NCBI GenBank assembly: GCA_934149075.1
Contig: CAKPDR010000009.1
Location: 7,801-71,800, forward strand
Length of the DNA stretch: 64,000 bases
Source: an uncultured Clostridia bacterium
Lineage (GTDB): Bacteria; Bacillota; Clostridia; TANB77; CAG-508
Direction: 5' to 3'
A model generated the notes under the pieces. It searched no databases, had not been told where the DNA came from, and saw only the letters and a list, made by a program, of their open reading frames with translations. Positions 43,671 through 52,751 of this stretch are shown piece after piece (position 1 is the stretch's first letter; the number at the start of each line of letters is the position of its first letter). Both the position numbers and the translations under genes were made by a program.

Positions 43671-44357
43671 TTAAATTTTCACTTCTCTTAAAATACACCA
43701 AGTCCCATTACTTTCTGGCAAGCATTTAAAAGTAATCTCTTCTTTGCTCACTGGATGTTCTATTGTAAGCTCATATGCCCATAATGCTATTTGCTTTCCC
43801 TTTCCTCTTGTGCCATATTTTTGATCTCCAAAAATACTATGTCCTGAATGCGCAAGTTGCACTCTTATTTGATGATGTCTACCTGTATGTAAGTTTACTT
43901 TTACCAAAGATAAATTTTTCACCTCATTATATTTCAAAACTTCATAATCCAATTTGGCAAGTTTTGCATTTTTCTTATCCTTGTTAACAACTCTACTCAT
44001 ATTATTTCTTTCATCTTTATATAAGTAATCTTCTAATGTTCCTTTAGTTTGTTCAAATTCACCATCAACAACAGCTAAATATTTCTTTTTAAATATTTTC
44101 TCTCGTACTTGATTACTCAATCTCGAAGCAGCCTTTGATGTTTTTGCAAATACCATAACTCCTCCAACAGGTCTATCTAATCTATGAACTAACCCCAGAT
44201 AAACATTCCCAGGCTTATTGTATTTTTCTTTTAAAAAGCTTTTTATAATTGTAAGCATATCCATATCTTCTGTTTTATCCGCTTGTGAGGGAATATTGGG
44301 TTCTTTTTTTACAACAATTATATGATTATCTTCATATATTACATCTAACTTTTGCAT
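43671..44357 (-). CDS. RluA-family RNA pseudouridine synthase
   Basis: 228 residues without an S4 domain. Catalytic Asp in GLVHRLDRPVGGVMVFAKT; also YLAVVDGEF, LHTGRHHQIRVQLAHSGH and GDQKYGT. RNA target is not predictable from sequence. The frame is open upstream through a family B repeat; the ATG at 44357 has AAGGAG 6 nt before it. It follows the methyltransferase gene at 44409, so both may be one RNA-modification transcript. Confidence 0.92.
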   Translation of the reverse strand: MQKLDVIYEDNHIIVVKKEPNIPSQADKTEDMDMLTIIKSFLKEKYNKPGNVYLGLVHRLDRPVGGVMVFAKTSKAASRLSNQVREKIFKKKYLAVVDGEFEQTKGTLEDYLYKDERNNMSRVVNKDKKNAKLAKLDYEVLKYNEVKNLSLVKVNLHTGRHHQIRVQLAHSGHSIFGDQKYGTRGKGKQIALWAYELTIEHPVSKEEITFKCLPESNGTWCILREVKI

Positions 44358-44369
44358 CTTTTCTCCTTC

Positions 44370-44402
44370 TGGGAAAAAATGTACCGGGTACAAAATTTCC
44401 CA
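44370..44402. repeat. Repeat family B, single copy
   Basis: GGGAAAAAATGTACCGGGTA..CAAAATTTCCC, opposite orientation to the two copies at 29042-29113, between two RNA-modification genes. Confidence 0.85.
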
Positions 44403-44408
44403 TATTTT

Positions 44409-45272
44409 TTAATCTTCCCATCTTCCAAAAATTCCACAAGGAAGTATAAGTTTTGAATCTTCCATTGGTAATCCAATTTCTCCTGAAGATACTTTTCCTC
44501 TGTGTTTTTTAGAAACTGTTAAATTTAAAATGTTTTCTAAAACTTTGCTTGAAATCCCTGTTGTATATGAGTTTATTAAAAAGAATAATGGTTTGTCTGA
44601 AAGTACTTTAGAACATAATTCAACTAAATCATATATATTATTCTCAAATTGCCATACTTCTCCATTTGCTCCTCTACCATATGATGGCGGATCCATTATT
44701 ATTGCATCATATTTATTTCCTCTACGTATTTCTCTATTAACAAATTTAACAACATCATCAACTATGTATCTAACTGGTCTTTCAGATAAACCTGATGATA
44801 CAATATTTTCCTTAGCCCATGTCACCATTCCTTTTGAACTATCTACATGACACACTGATGCTCCTGCATAACTACATGCTACTGTTGCACCTCCAGTATA
44901 TGCGAATAAATTAAGCACCTTTATTTCTCTATTTGAGTTTTGAATTTTGTTTATCATCCAATCCCAATTTACCGCTTGTTCTGGAAATAATCCTGTATGT
45001 TTGAATCCCATTGGCTTTATATTAAATGTTAATTTTTTATATTTTATTTGCCACTGTTGTGGGACTTTCTTCTTATATTCCCATGCACCACCACCTGTTT
45101 TGCTTCTATGATATGTTGCATTTATGTTTTTCCACTTCTCTGGATATGTTTTATCTTTCCAAATTATTTGTGGATCTGGTCTTGATAATATTACATCTCC
45201 CCACTTTTCTAACTTTTTACCATCTGCCATATCTAATATTTTATAATCTTTCCAATCATTTGCTATGTTCAT
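44409..45272 (-). CDS. Class I SAM-dependent methyltransferase (RlmI/RlmK-like)
   Basis: 287 residues. SAM motif LNLFAYTGGATVACSYAGAS, acidic loop VDSSKGMVTWAKEN, catalytic-type motif IIMDPPSYGRG. The N-terminal part (WGDVILSRPDPQIIW) resembles the domain of bacterial 23S rRNA methyltransferases of the YccW/RlmK type. The substrate is probably rRNA but is not shown. The ATG at 45272 follows AAAGGAATGG. Confidence 0.85.
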   Translation of the reverse strand: MNIANDWKDYKILDMADGKKLEKWGDVILSRPDPQIIWKDKTYPEKWKNINATYHRSKTGGGAWEYKKKVPQQWQIKYKKLTFNIKPMGFKHTGLFPEQAVNWDWMINKIQNSNREIKVLNLFAYTGGATVACSYAGASVCHVDSSKGMVTWAKENIVSSGLSERPVRYIVDDVVKFVNREIRRGNKYDAIIMDPPSYGRGANGEVWQFENNIYDLVELCSKVLSDKPLFFLINSYTTGISSKVLENILNLTVSKKHRGKVSSGEIGLPMEDSKLILPCGIFGRWED

Positions 45273-45331
45273 ATTTAATCCATTCCTTTTTTATAAATTT
45301 CTTTTAATGCTATTATATCATACAAATTTAG

Positions 45332-45388
45332 AAAAAACACTAAATATATTTTTGCTTGATTTAAACAAATTCTATACTTAGTGCTTTT
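45332..45388 (-). terminator. Terminator of the M23 peptidase gene
   Basis: GCACTAAGTAT and ATATTTAGTGTT pair across a loop, followed by TTTTT on the minus strand. Confidence 0.7.
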
Positions 45389-45390
45389 CT

Positions 45391-46377
45391 CTATTTGTAT
45401 AAATATTGTTGTGGATTTATTGCTGTTCCATCCACTCTTATTTCTAAATGTAAATGTGGTCCTGTTGTATTTCCTGTCATTCCAACAGCTGCAATAACAT
45501 CTCCTGCATTGATTTGTTGTCCAACTGATGCGTATAACACTTTACAGTGTGCATACCATGTTTCAACACCATTTCCATGTGAAATTTTTATTAGATTTCC
45601 ATATGGTCCACTTTTTTGTGCAAATATAACTGTTCCATCTGCTACCGCTTTTATTTGAGTTCCTATAGAACATGCAATATCTGTACCAGTATGTGCTCCT
45701 GATCTAATACTACTTATAGCACCAAATCTAGATGTAATATTTCCTTGTACAGGTGCTACTGCTAATAATATTCCATTTATAGATGGCATTTTGCTCTTTT
45801 GGTCTTGTTCTATAAGTACTGCTACTTTTTCTTCTACCTGTGTTTGTGCAACTTGTACTGTTTCTAAATTTATTTCTTCAATATTTTCTGTATAGTTTTC
45901 TGTTACACTTAAATCTAGTTGAATAGTATCATTTTGATGTTCTTCTTTTATTTGATTTATTGCCTGTTCTGCTTCTTCAATATTGTCTACTAATCCCACT
46001 GTTTCATTATTTAAGTTTACTGCATAATATTTATACATTATTCTCGCTTTTTCTTTTAAAGCTAACATTATTTCTTCTTCATTCGTTTCTTGTTTTCTGC
46101 TTACTAATTTCAATTCATAATTTGGCATTTCATTTAATGAAACAAAATCTATATTTTTGCCTTCCATTTCTATAATTTCTTTTTGTATTCTTTCTTTTAA
46201 TTCTGTTTCATTTTCTACGTAACCTATCTCCTGACCAGATAATGTTACCATATAGGTCGTTTTGTATTTTAATAAAATAATCGCTATTATTAATCCTAAC
46301 GCTATTGCCATTATGCTAAAAAGTTTGCAACTTTCCTTAGTATAATATTTTATTTTCTTTTTTAAAATAATATACAC
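45391..46377 (-). CDS. Membrane-anchored M23 metallopeptidase
   Basis: 328 residues. An N-terminal membrane helix (LFSIMAIALGLIIAIILL), an extracytoplasmic G5/linker-type region rich in acidic residues, and a C-terminal M23 domain (about 215-328) with zinc ligands in SGAHTGTDIA and GPHLHLEIRVDG, so it should be an active endopeptidase cutting peptidoglycan cross-bridges. The start is GTG at 46377, but AAGGAG lies only 1-2 nt before it; a downstream non-ATG start is possible. A strong promoter is just upstream. Confidence 0.9.
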   Translation of the reverse strand: MYIILKKKIKYYTKESCKLFSIMAIALGLIIAIILLKYKTTYMVTLSGQEIGYVENETELKERIQKEIIEMEGKNIDFVSLNEMPNYELKLVSRKQETNEEEIMLALKEKARIMYKYYAVNLNNETVGLVDNIEEAEQAINQIKEEHQNDTIQLDLSVTENYTENIEEINLETVQVAQTQVEEKVAVLIEQDQKSKMPSINGILLAVAPVQGNITSRFGAISSIRSGAHTGTDIACSIGTQIKAVADGTVIFAQKSGPYGNLIKISHGNGVETWYAHCKVLYASVGQQINAGDVIAAVGMTGNTTGPHLHLEIRVDGTAINPQQYLYK

Positions 46378-46403
46378 TCTCCTTTTTAACGCGACCGTTT
46401 TCT

Positions 46404-46432
46404 ATTATACCATAATTTTACCTTTTTGGCAA
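46404..46432 (-). promoter_or_regulatory. Promoter of the M23 peptidase gene
   Basis: TTGCCA, 17 nt and TATAAT on the minus strand, 27 nt before the start. The remaining gap to 46641 holds only T-rich short direct repeats (TTTTATTCATTTTTTCT twice). Confidence 0.65.
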
Positions 46433-46641
46433 ATTATGTATCCTTCATAAGCCGTTTTTAGAAGTTTTTTACCTTTTTTAGCCTTTTTTATTATGTCATT
46501 TGTGTATATTTTATTCATTTTTTCTCAATTTTATTCATTTTTTCTATGTTTTTCTATGTTTTTAATTCATCTATTATCACATCTTGAAGAATATTCAAAA
46601 GTATGTTATTCTTATTTATATTATATGAAAAGGATTATATT

Positions 46642-47496
46642 ATGAAAAAATTAATTGTACCAAATAAATATGATGGAAAAAAACTTTCAAAATTTATATT
46701 AGATAGTTTTCCTCACTTATCTCCAAACATGCTATATAAAGCTTTACGTCAAAAAGATATAAAAATTAATGGAACACGAACTAATAAAGATTGTACTATA
46801 TATGTAGGAGATGAAATTCTTGTTTATATTGCAGATAACTTTCTTTGTCCAAGTATTAATTTAGATATAGTTTTTGAAGATGAAAATATTTTAATTATAA
46901 ATAAACCATCAAATATTGAAGTTACTGGTAATGACAGTTTAACTACAAATGTTCATATCCAATACTCTAACTCAGATTTCTTACCTATGCCTTGTCATAG
47001 ATTAGATAGAAATACTACTGGTTTAGTTTTATTTGCTAAAAATGAGGATTCTCTAAATATTTTACTTGAAAAATTTAAAAATCACGAAATTCAAAAAAAA
47101 TATTTGGCTTTAGTCTATGGAATTCCAAAAGTAAAAAAAGCAAGACTTGAAGCTTACTTATTTAAAGATAACAAAAAATCAATTGTATATATTTCTGATA
47201 CTTTTAAAACTGGATATAGTAAAATTATTACTTCATATTCTGTTATCAAAGAATATGATAACAATTCTTCTTTATTAGAAGTAGAAATTGAAACTGGTAA
47301 AACTCATCAAATTAGAGCTCATTTGGCTCATATTGGTTATCCTATTATTGGTGATGGTAAATATGGTATTAATTCTGTTAATAAAGACTTTGGTTTTAAG
47401 TTTCAGCAACTAAAAGCTTATGAATTAACATTTAATTTTAGAACAGACTCAAAGTGTTTGAATTATTTAAACGGAAAAACTTTTTCTTTGAAATAA
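46642..47496 (+). CDS. RluC/RluD-family pseudouridine synthase with S4 domain
   Basis: 284 residues. N-terminal S4 RNA-binding domain (KLSKFILDSFPHLSPNMLYK, about 10-65), catalytic Asp in PCHRLDRNTTGLVLFAK, then KKYLALVYGIP, IETGKTHQIRAHLAHIGYPI and GDGKYG. It modifies uridines in 23S rRNA by family knowledge; positions are not predictable. The ATG at 46642 has AAAAGGAT upstream; 13 extra codons upstream are in frame but have no site. It is a plus-strand single gene with its own terminator. Confidence 0.93.
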   Translation: MKKLIVPNKYDGKKLSKFILDSFPHLSPNMLYKALRQKDIKINGTRTNKDCTIYVGDEILVYIADNFLCPSINLDIVFEDENILIINKPSNIEVTGNDSLTTNVHIQYSNSDFLPMPCHRLDRNTTGLVLFAKNEDSLNILLEKFKNHEIQKKYLALVYGIPKVKKARLEAYLFKDNKKSIVYISDTFKTGYSKIITSYSVIKEYDNNSSLLEVEIETGKTHQIRAHLAHIGYPIIGDGKYGINSVNKDFGFKFQQLKAYELTFNFRTDSKCLNYLNGKTFSLK

Positions 47497-47518
47497 ATAT
47501 CTTTATTTCGCCCATTAA

Positions 47519-47556
47519 TAAAATTCGCCCAGTATAACTAGGCGAATTTTATTTTT
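47519..47556. terminator. Bidirectional terminator
   Basis: AAATTCGCC / GGCGAATTT stem with A and T runs between two convergent genes. Confidence 0.85.
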
Positions 47557-47564
47557 AATACTCT

Positions 47565-48449
47565 TTACTCCTTATTCTTTTCTGCATTGCTATTAAAATT
47601 TTCTCTTATCATTTCAACTAATAGATTTAATTCCTTAAATCTATTGGAATTTAAATACATTCCAAATTCTACCTTTCCTAATCCAATATCATTATTAACT
47701 TCAATTAAGTTAAATTTTTCCCATTCCCAATCATATAAATATTCTGCTGTTACTACACCAATTACCATTCCTTCATTCACTAAACGAACTATTGACCTAT
47801 AATTACTAACTTTCAATTCTAAATTTGAATTTTTTGCTAGCTCTTTAATTCTTTTTGTTGTTTGCTCATATTCTCTTGGTATATAAATTAATTTTCCATT
47901 CAAATTATCCAATGTTAAAGTCTTATTTGCCATATCTGATTTTTTATTTACAATGAATGTTTCATGCATATGTCCCAATCTAATAAACTTAAGACCATAT
48001 GGTACTTCTGTATTATATTTTTTGGCAAATACTATGTCAATTTCCTTATTTTTCAATTTTCTTAATAACTCATTTATCTCTTCACATATTAAATTTAAAT
48101 TAACATCTGGATATTTTAGAGTATATTGATTTATTGCTTGTCCAAAAATCAATCCTCCCATATGATTATGTGTTCCAATATTAATTGATTTATCTTTTCC
48201 AACTTTTTCATCTATTTTATTAAGTTCTTCTATAGGATTTTTCAGCATTTCATATAATTTTTTTCCTTCTTCTGTCAAAGCAACCCCTTTACTTTTTCTT
48301 TTTAATAATTTCATAGATAACTGATTTTCTAAATTTTTAATTTGTTTTGTAATAGCTGGTTGTGAAATATTTAATTTATCACTTGCTTTTGTTATGTTTT
48401 CTTCATTTGCTACTACAACAAAAATTCTATATAATTCAAAATCTATCAT
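47565..48449 (-). CDS. LysR-family transcriptional regulator
   Basis: 294 residues. N-terminal winged helix-turn-helix (FVVVANEENITKASDKLNIS, QPAITKQIKNLENQLSMKLL, about 10-60), then the periplasmic-binding-like effector domain (about 90-290). GGGAGTG before the ATG. It follows the radical SAM gene in the same direction, but a terminator lies between them. LysR proteins often act on neighbours; the target and effector are unknown. Confidence 0.92.
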   Translation of the reverse strand: MIDFELYRIFVVVANEENITKASDKLNISQPAITKQIKNLENQLSMKLLKRKSKGVALTEEGKKLYEMLKNPIEELNKIDEKVGKDKSINIGTHNHMGGLIFGQAINQYTLKYPDVNLNLICEEINELLRKLKNKEIDIVFAKKYNTEVPYGLKFIRLGHMHETFIVNKKSDMANKTLTLDNLNGKLIYIPREYEQTTKRIKELAKNSNLELKVSNYRSIVRLVNEGMVIGVVTAEYLYDWEWEKFNLIEVNNDIGLGKVEFGMYLNSNRFKELNLLVEMIRENFNSNAEKNKE

Positions 48450-48476
48450 TATATCACTCCCATATTTTTATATCAC

Positions 48477-48512
48477 AAAAGCATGAAATACTCAAGATAT
48501 TTCATGCTTTTT
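48477..48512 (-). terminator. Terminator of the radical SAM gene
   Basis: AAAAGCATGAAATA / TATTTCATGCTTTT stem between the radical SAM and LysR genes. Confidence 0.82.
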
Positions 48513-48524
48513 AACTGTTGAAAA

Positions 48525-49511
48525 CTAATTTAATAAACCTAACAGCTTATTAAAAGCTTCCTTCATTTGATGATTATCACATTCATTTAAGTTAAAATGA
48601 ATATTTTTGTTTTTACATCCAGACAAATGCAAAAATAAATTTGTGGATAAGAACAAGCTAAACACACCTTCTTGACAATTTCCTTTTTTAAAATAGATAC
48701 ACTTGCTCGTACAATATTCTGAATACTTTGCACCTCTTGTTGAGTCTTTTACTTGTATCCATCTTTTTCCTCTGATATATAAACTCATTGGAATTCCATG
48801 GTCTTTACCAATAAACCCCGTTGTCCATTCTTTTTCAGAGTCACTTGATATACTTTCTAAAAAATCGTAAAAATTTTTCATTGGAACAAAAAGTTTTTTC
48901 CATAATTCAAAAGCTTCTTTTCCTTCTACTTTTTTACCACACCCTAAATATTCTGAAAATCTGTTTAAATCTAACAATTTAACATTTACATGTAATTCGT
49001 CAATGGCTTTTATTATAAGTTCATTTATCTCATATTTATTTAGTGATGTTACAACTACATTATATCTTACTGAAATTCCTTTTTCTTTAAGCTCTCGTGT
49101 TATGTTTATGACATTTTCTGAAAGAAATTTTGGAAAATGAACTCCATTCAAGTTCTCAGATATACTGTCAACACTAAAAATTACATCTAATCTTTTTTGA
49201 TATTTTGTAAGAATATCAATATGTTTTAAAATCATATACCCATTTGTATTAATTCTTATTTTAGTATCATTAAAACTCATAATAAACTCTATTAGTTCAC
49301 CAAAATAATGTACAGCTGTAGGTTCACCACCAGTAATCCTAAAATTTGTAATTCCTACATCATATGCGTTATTAATAACTTTTTTTATCTTACAAAATGG
49401 AATTGTTTCTTTTTTACTTGAAATACTTTCTCCTCCATTTTTACAATAAAAGCATTGATAATTGCAATAAGTTGTTATAGCTATTGCCAGTGTATTTACC
49501 CGTTTTTTCAT
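48525..49511 (-). CDS. Radical SAM protein with C-terminal cysteine cluster
   Basis: 328 residues. Iron-sulfur/SAM motif CNYQCFYC (Cys16/20/23 region), GGEP motif as ITGGEPTAVHYFGEL, INTNGYM and FSVDSIS strand motifs. The order resembles MoaA, but no molybdopterin genes are near and the C-terminal GG is absent. The C-terminal third carries further cysteines (YCTSKCIYFKKGNCQEG, SGCKN) that could hold a second cluster. Substrate unknown; neither a precursor peptide nor a transporter is seen beside it. AGGAGG before the ATG. Confidence 0.85.
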   Translation of the reverse strand: MKKRVNTLAIAITTYCNYQCFYCKNGGESISSKKETIPFCKIKKVINNAYDVGITNFRITGGEPTAVHYFGELIEFIMSFNDTKIRINTNGYMILKHIDILTKYQKRLDVIFSVDSISENLNGVHFPKFLSENVINITRELKEKGISVRYNVVVTSLNKYEINELIIKAIDELHVNVKLLDLNRFSEYLGCGKKVEGKEAFELWKKLFVPMKNFYDFLESISSDSEKEWTTGFIGKDHGIPMSLYIRGKRWIQVKDSTRGAKYSEYCTSKCIYFKKGNCQEGVFSLFLSTNLFLHLSGCKNKNIHFNLNECDNHQMKEAFNKLLGLLN

Positions 49512-49661
49512 TTAATATTACCTCCTAATAATATTAGAATCTGTTATAATAGTTTACATATATTATGATAACATAATATTGTCTTTTTGTGAAATATATA
49601 TCTGTAATATTGTTATAACTTATTGTAATATCATTATTTCCTAATTTGTTTCTATCAATTT

Positions 49662-50456
49662 TTATTTTCCTATAAATATTTGAACATATATTTTTCCATA
49701 TCTGTTACTACTTACAACTCCTATTCCAGTATAATTAAAATTACTATTTAAAATATTTGCTTTATGCCCTGATGAATTCATCCAAGCTGTTACAGTAGAA
49801 CTATTACTTGAATTTGCAGCAATATTTTCTCCTGCCGTTTTATACGAAATATTAAACTGATTCAACATTTGAAAAGGTGTCCCATATGTTGGTGATTCAT
49901 GTGCGAAATAATTATTTGATACCATATCTTGTGCTTTTATTCTAGCGACTTTCTGTACTTCTGCATCTTCTTTTAATGGTTGAAGTCCATTATTGGTTCT
50001 TTGCTTATTTATTAAATCAAATACTTCTTTTTCACCTGAATTCATTGCAGTAGTTGTGTTCGTTGCTCCAGTACTAGTATTTCCGTCTGTACTATCATTA
50101 CCTCCTGTGCTTGATGAATTGGGATAAATAGGTTTTATATATTTTTTATTTACAGCTCCTATATAATTTCCTTCTATTTGGACTATATACCATTCTCCTA
50201 CTCCTGCAAATACTCGTATATATTCATTTTTCTTTACTGTTGCAATTACATTATATTTAGTACCTGGTCCACTTCTAACGTTCAATGTTGTTGCAGTTAC
50301 TAGCCCTGTTGAAAAGTCTACTTTATAATAATGTTGCATTCCAAATGATGTGGTATATTTACACAAAACTATAGCAAATACCACTAACGTAAACATTTTT
50401 AATATATTCTGCTTTTTTACTGTTATAATCTTCATATTTATTATCATTCCCTTCAT
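49662..50456 (-). CDS. Secreted CAP/SCP-domain protein with SH3b domain
   Basis: 264 residues at most. N-terminal signal or membrane helix (MFTLVVFAIVLCKYTTSFG), bacterial SH3 domain (about 50-105, TLNVRSGPGTKYNVIATVKK), Ser/Thr/Asn/Gly linker, and a C-terminal CAP domain (about 140-264) with QRTNNGLQPLKED, NNYFAHESP, AGENIAANS and MNSSGHKANILNS. YkwD-type proteins of this plan act at the cell wall or on spores. Three in-frame ATGs at the start share one AAGGG; the second or third may be the true start. Confidence 0.88.
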   Translation of the reverse strand: MKGMIINMKIITVKKQNILKMFTLVVFAIVLCKYTTSFGMQHYYKVDFSTGLVTATTLNVRSGPGTKYNVIATVKKNEYIRVFAGVGEWYIVQIEGNYIGAVNKKYIKPIYPNSSSTGGNDSTDGNTSTGATNTTTAMNSGEKEVFDLINKQRTNNGLQPLKEDAEVQKVARIKAQDMVSNNYFAHESPTYGTPFQMLNQFNISYKTAGENIAANSSNSSTVTAWMNSSGHKANILNSNFNYTGIGVVSSNRYGKIYVQIFIGK

Positions 50457-50538
50457 AAGATTATCTTTATGATTTAATCTTATGTAATACTGAATGTCCT
50501 TTATTACTTAATTATTTCTTATAACAGTTTTCTATGTA

Positions 50539-50943
50539 TTATCCTAATTTTTCTTTTAATTTAGATAAATTTTTCGATAAACTTATTACTTCTAATGGTA
50601 TTTCAATTAATTCATTGTCTACTGCTACATAATTTATAATTTCTATATTACTTATATCTATAGCATTTTCTAATTCTTTTATAATATAGTGAAGTTGTAT
50701 ACAATGTGGAGATTTATCTACTGTTGCAAAAACTATTGTTTTTATTTTTCCTCTTGCTATCATACCAATTATTTTAGTTACTATCATATTTAAATGTTCT
50801 TTTTCTAAACACACATCATAAATATTGTCAGAAATCTTTTCTAGTTTTTTATATGCTTTTGGTTGCATTCTTTCTAAACAACTTCCTACAATTATCATTG
50901 TTTCTTGAATATCAAAGCAATTCGTTTTTAATAAATCTCTCAT
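50539..50943 (-). CDS. Hypothetical protein (134 aa)
   Basis: Not recognised. Alternating strands and helices with an early GSCLERMQPKAYKKLEK segment, a hydrophobic TIVFATVDKSPHCIQLHYII and a NYVAVDNELIEIPLEVISL part; three cysteines. Looks cytoplasmic. AAAGGGAG precedes the ATG by about 11 nt. It stands alone; the 224-nt gap on its upstream side (50944-51167) holds A/T-rich sequence and the terminator of the next gene. Confidence 0.65.
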   Translation of the reverse strand: MRDLLKTNCFDIQETMIIVGSCLERMQPKAYKKLEKISDNIYDVCLEKEHLNMIVTKIIGMIARGKIKTIVFATVDKSPHCIQLHYIIKELENAIDISNIEIINYVAVDNELIEIPLEVISLSKNLSKLKEKLG

Positions 50944-51112
50944 TTTTTATTTTCTCCCTTTCTATTTATAATTTTCATGATTACTAACTTTAATGCTTTG
51001 CTTATTTACACTTTTCTTTGCTTTTATACAATAATATAATATATATTATCATTGTGTTCTCTTTATTTCAATACTTTTGAAAAATTAAATAATATGAAAT
51101 AGAACCATAAAC

Positions 51113-51148
51113 AGAGCAGGAGTTAATTTCTTAACCCCTACTCTGCTT
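51113..51148 (-). terminator. Terminator of the 51168-52013 gene
   Basis: AGCAGGAGTTAA / TTAACCCCTACTCTGCT imperfect stem on the minus strand. Confidence 0.65.
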
Positions 51149-51167
51149 ATTCATATTACGTTACATT

Positions 51168-52013
51168 TTAATTGTTTAGTACATATTTAGGTAATTCTTC
51201 CTGCTTGAACTCATGCACATCTCCTGTGATTAAGTTAAGCATTACATAACTATTGACTTTATAAGTCCCTAAAAGCCAACTTTTGTCGGCAACCGCAAAT
51301 AGACCATATGGCTCATTGTTATCTGAAATTGTAATATACAACTCTTTCAGTTTCCTTGTAGGATACTGAGAGCGCACGTCTCTTATATCCAATTCATAAG
51401 AACAAGGCAAGAAATTAGCTTCATTGTAATTATCTTTGTCAATAATTACAATGCCATTTCCATTTTCACCACCGCTAACAGTAAATATATATTTACCATT
51501 ATTGTAGGTTGGTCCTGATGCAGAATCTGCCTTAAATAAACTCTGAATTTCACTCGATGAAATAAAAAGTTTAACTCCAGTTTCTTCATCAGTTTGTGTA
51601 GTAGTTAATGGCACACTACTTACCTGTTTTAGCGGAATACTAATGCTCTCACCAACAATACCATCCTGTATCCACAGAATGACACTTATCACAACAATAC
51701 TGAGAAAAATCCTATCACATATTTTTTGATTTTCCCATATCGACTGTGCTAAAAAGCAAAACATAATCATAAGGAAAGAACCGTATAAATTCGTTCTAAC
51801 ACCTATCAAAGCGTATAAATACATACTTAATAATAACGCAATTGTAAAGTCTATTATTTCCATTACTATCTCTTGTTTATATTTATGGAAAAATCCAATG
51901 CTTACACCATTAGTGAAAAAATTATTATTTTTTACCTTCTTCCAAAACCATGGTCTTACCAAGCAAGTTGCACATATTGCCCAAACTAACGACAACAAAA
52001 TAATCCGTAACAT
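51168..52013 (-). CDS. Hypothetical membrane protein with extracellular beta domain (281 aa)
   Basis: Not recognised. Four hydrophobic helices in the first 125 residues (LRIILLSLVWAICATCLV, FTIALLLSMYLYALIGV, FLMIMFCFLAQSIW, IFLSIVVISVILWIQ), then a soluble domain of about 150 residues rich in strands (KYIFTVSGGENGNGIVIIDK, LKELYITISDNNEPYGLFAV). Base composition is less A/T-rich than neighbours. It has the promoter and leader shared with the element 1 TPM gene, plus a strong ribosome binding site and a terminator, so it is likely acquired or exchanged. Confidence 0.72.
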   Translation of the reverse strand: MLRIILLSLVWAICATCLVRPWFWKKVKNNNFFTNGVSIGFFHKYKQEIVMEIIDFTIALLLSMYLYALIGVRTNLYGSFLMIMFCFLAQSIWENQKICDRIFLSIVVISVILWIQDGIVGESISIPLKQVSSVPLTTTQTDEETGVKLFISSSEIQSLFKADSASGPTYNNGKYIFTVSGGENGNGIVIIDKDNYNEANFLPCSYELDIRDVRSQYPTRKLKELYITISDNNEPYGLFAVADKSWLLGTYKVNSYVMLNLITGDVHEFKQEELPKYVLNN

Positions 52014-52039
52014 AAAAATACCTCCTTTAAATTTTGATG

Positions 52040-52168
52040 TTTACTTGTTATATATGATAAAACTAAGGAGTAAGTATTCCTTACTCAATTAGTGAATTAA
52101 GGAAATAAGCAACAATAAATATATTACTTATACTGTTTTATTATACAATATATTTACATAATTTTCAA
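52040..52168 (-). promoter_or_regulatory. Promoter and structured leader shared with 23540-23659
   Basis: Minus strand TTGAAA, 17 nt, TATAAT (52168-52140), then TATTTCCTT, TTCACTAA and hairpin GAGTAAGGAATACTTACTC (52086-52068). TATTTCCTT can pair with AAGGAATA in the hairpin, an attenuator-like layout. Confidence 0.5.
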
Positions 52169-52313
52169 GTGTTGCACATATGTATTTTTCAAACAACTCA
52201 GCTTTATTATCATCAAATATAATCCCATAATCATCTTTTAAAGGTATTATTTTAAAATTTTCTTTTTTTAGTTCATCAATATTTTTTACTCCCATTACAT
52301 AAATATAATTCAT
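52128..52313 (-). CDS. Small hypothetical protein (61 aa)
   Basis: Not recognised. Starts MNYIYVMGVKNIDELKKENF and ends YVNILYNKTV; acidic, probably cytoplasmic. GAGAGAGAT lies 3 nt before the ATG. Its 3' end overlaps the promoter of the next gene, which lowers confidence. Confidence 0.45.
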   Translation of the reverse strand: MNYIYVMGVKNIDELKKENFKIIPLKDDYGIIFDDNKAELFEKYICATLENYVNILYNKTV

Positions 52314-52379
52314 AATCTCTCTCTCATTTTCGATTCCACAATTTCAAAAAAATTAAGCACAGCTTTTGCTGTGCTTTTC

Positions 52380-52455
<76 letters not shown>

Positions 52456-52476
52456 ATATACTCTTATACAAAAAAA

Positions 52477-52553
52477 TGGCGACCTGGAACGGGCTCGAAC
52501 CGTCGACCTCTAGCGTGACAGGCTAGCGTTCTAACCAACTGAACTACCAGGCC
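52477..52553 (-). tRNA. tRNA-Asp (GTC)
   Basis: Anticodon loop CTGTCAC giving GTC; T-loop GTTCGAGCC; discriminator G and encoded CCA. Confidence 0.95.
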
Positions 52554-52561
52554 GTAAAACA

Positions 52562-52637
52562 TGGTGGTCGCTATAGGGCTCGAACCTATGACCCTCTGCT
52601 TGTAAGGCAGATGCTCTCCCAGCTGAGCTAAGCGACC
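52562..52637 (-). tRNA. tRNA-Val (TAC)
   Basis: Anticodon loop CTTACAA giving TAC; acceptor GGTCGCT/AGCGACC; encoded CCA. First of a three-tRNA run Val-Asp-Phe. Confidence 0.95.
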
Positions 52638-52751
52638 ATGTCTTTCGACAAGACTAAGTATACTATGTTTTTGGCATATTGTCAATACATTTTTAAAATT
52701 TTTTTAATTTTTTTCATATTTTTCATATATATTCCATAAAAGGCGTGTCTT

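Noticed and set aside
48525..49511. MoaA
   Set aside because: No molybdenum-cofactor genes near and no C-terminal Gly-Gly.
52464..52685. 73-aa open frame across tRNA genes
   Set aside because: Lies over tRNA-Asp and tRNA-Val.
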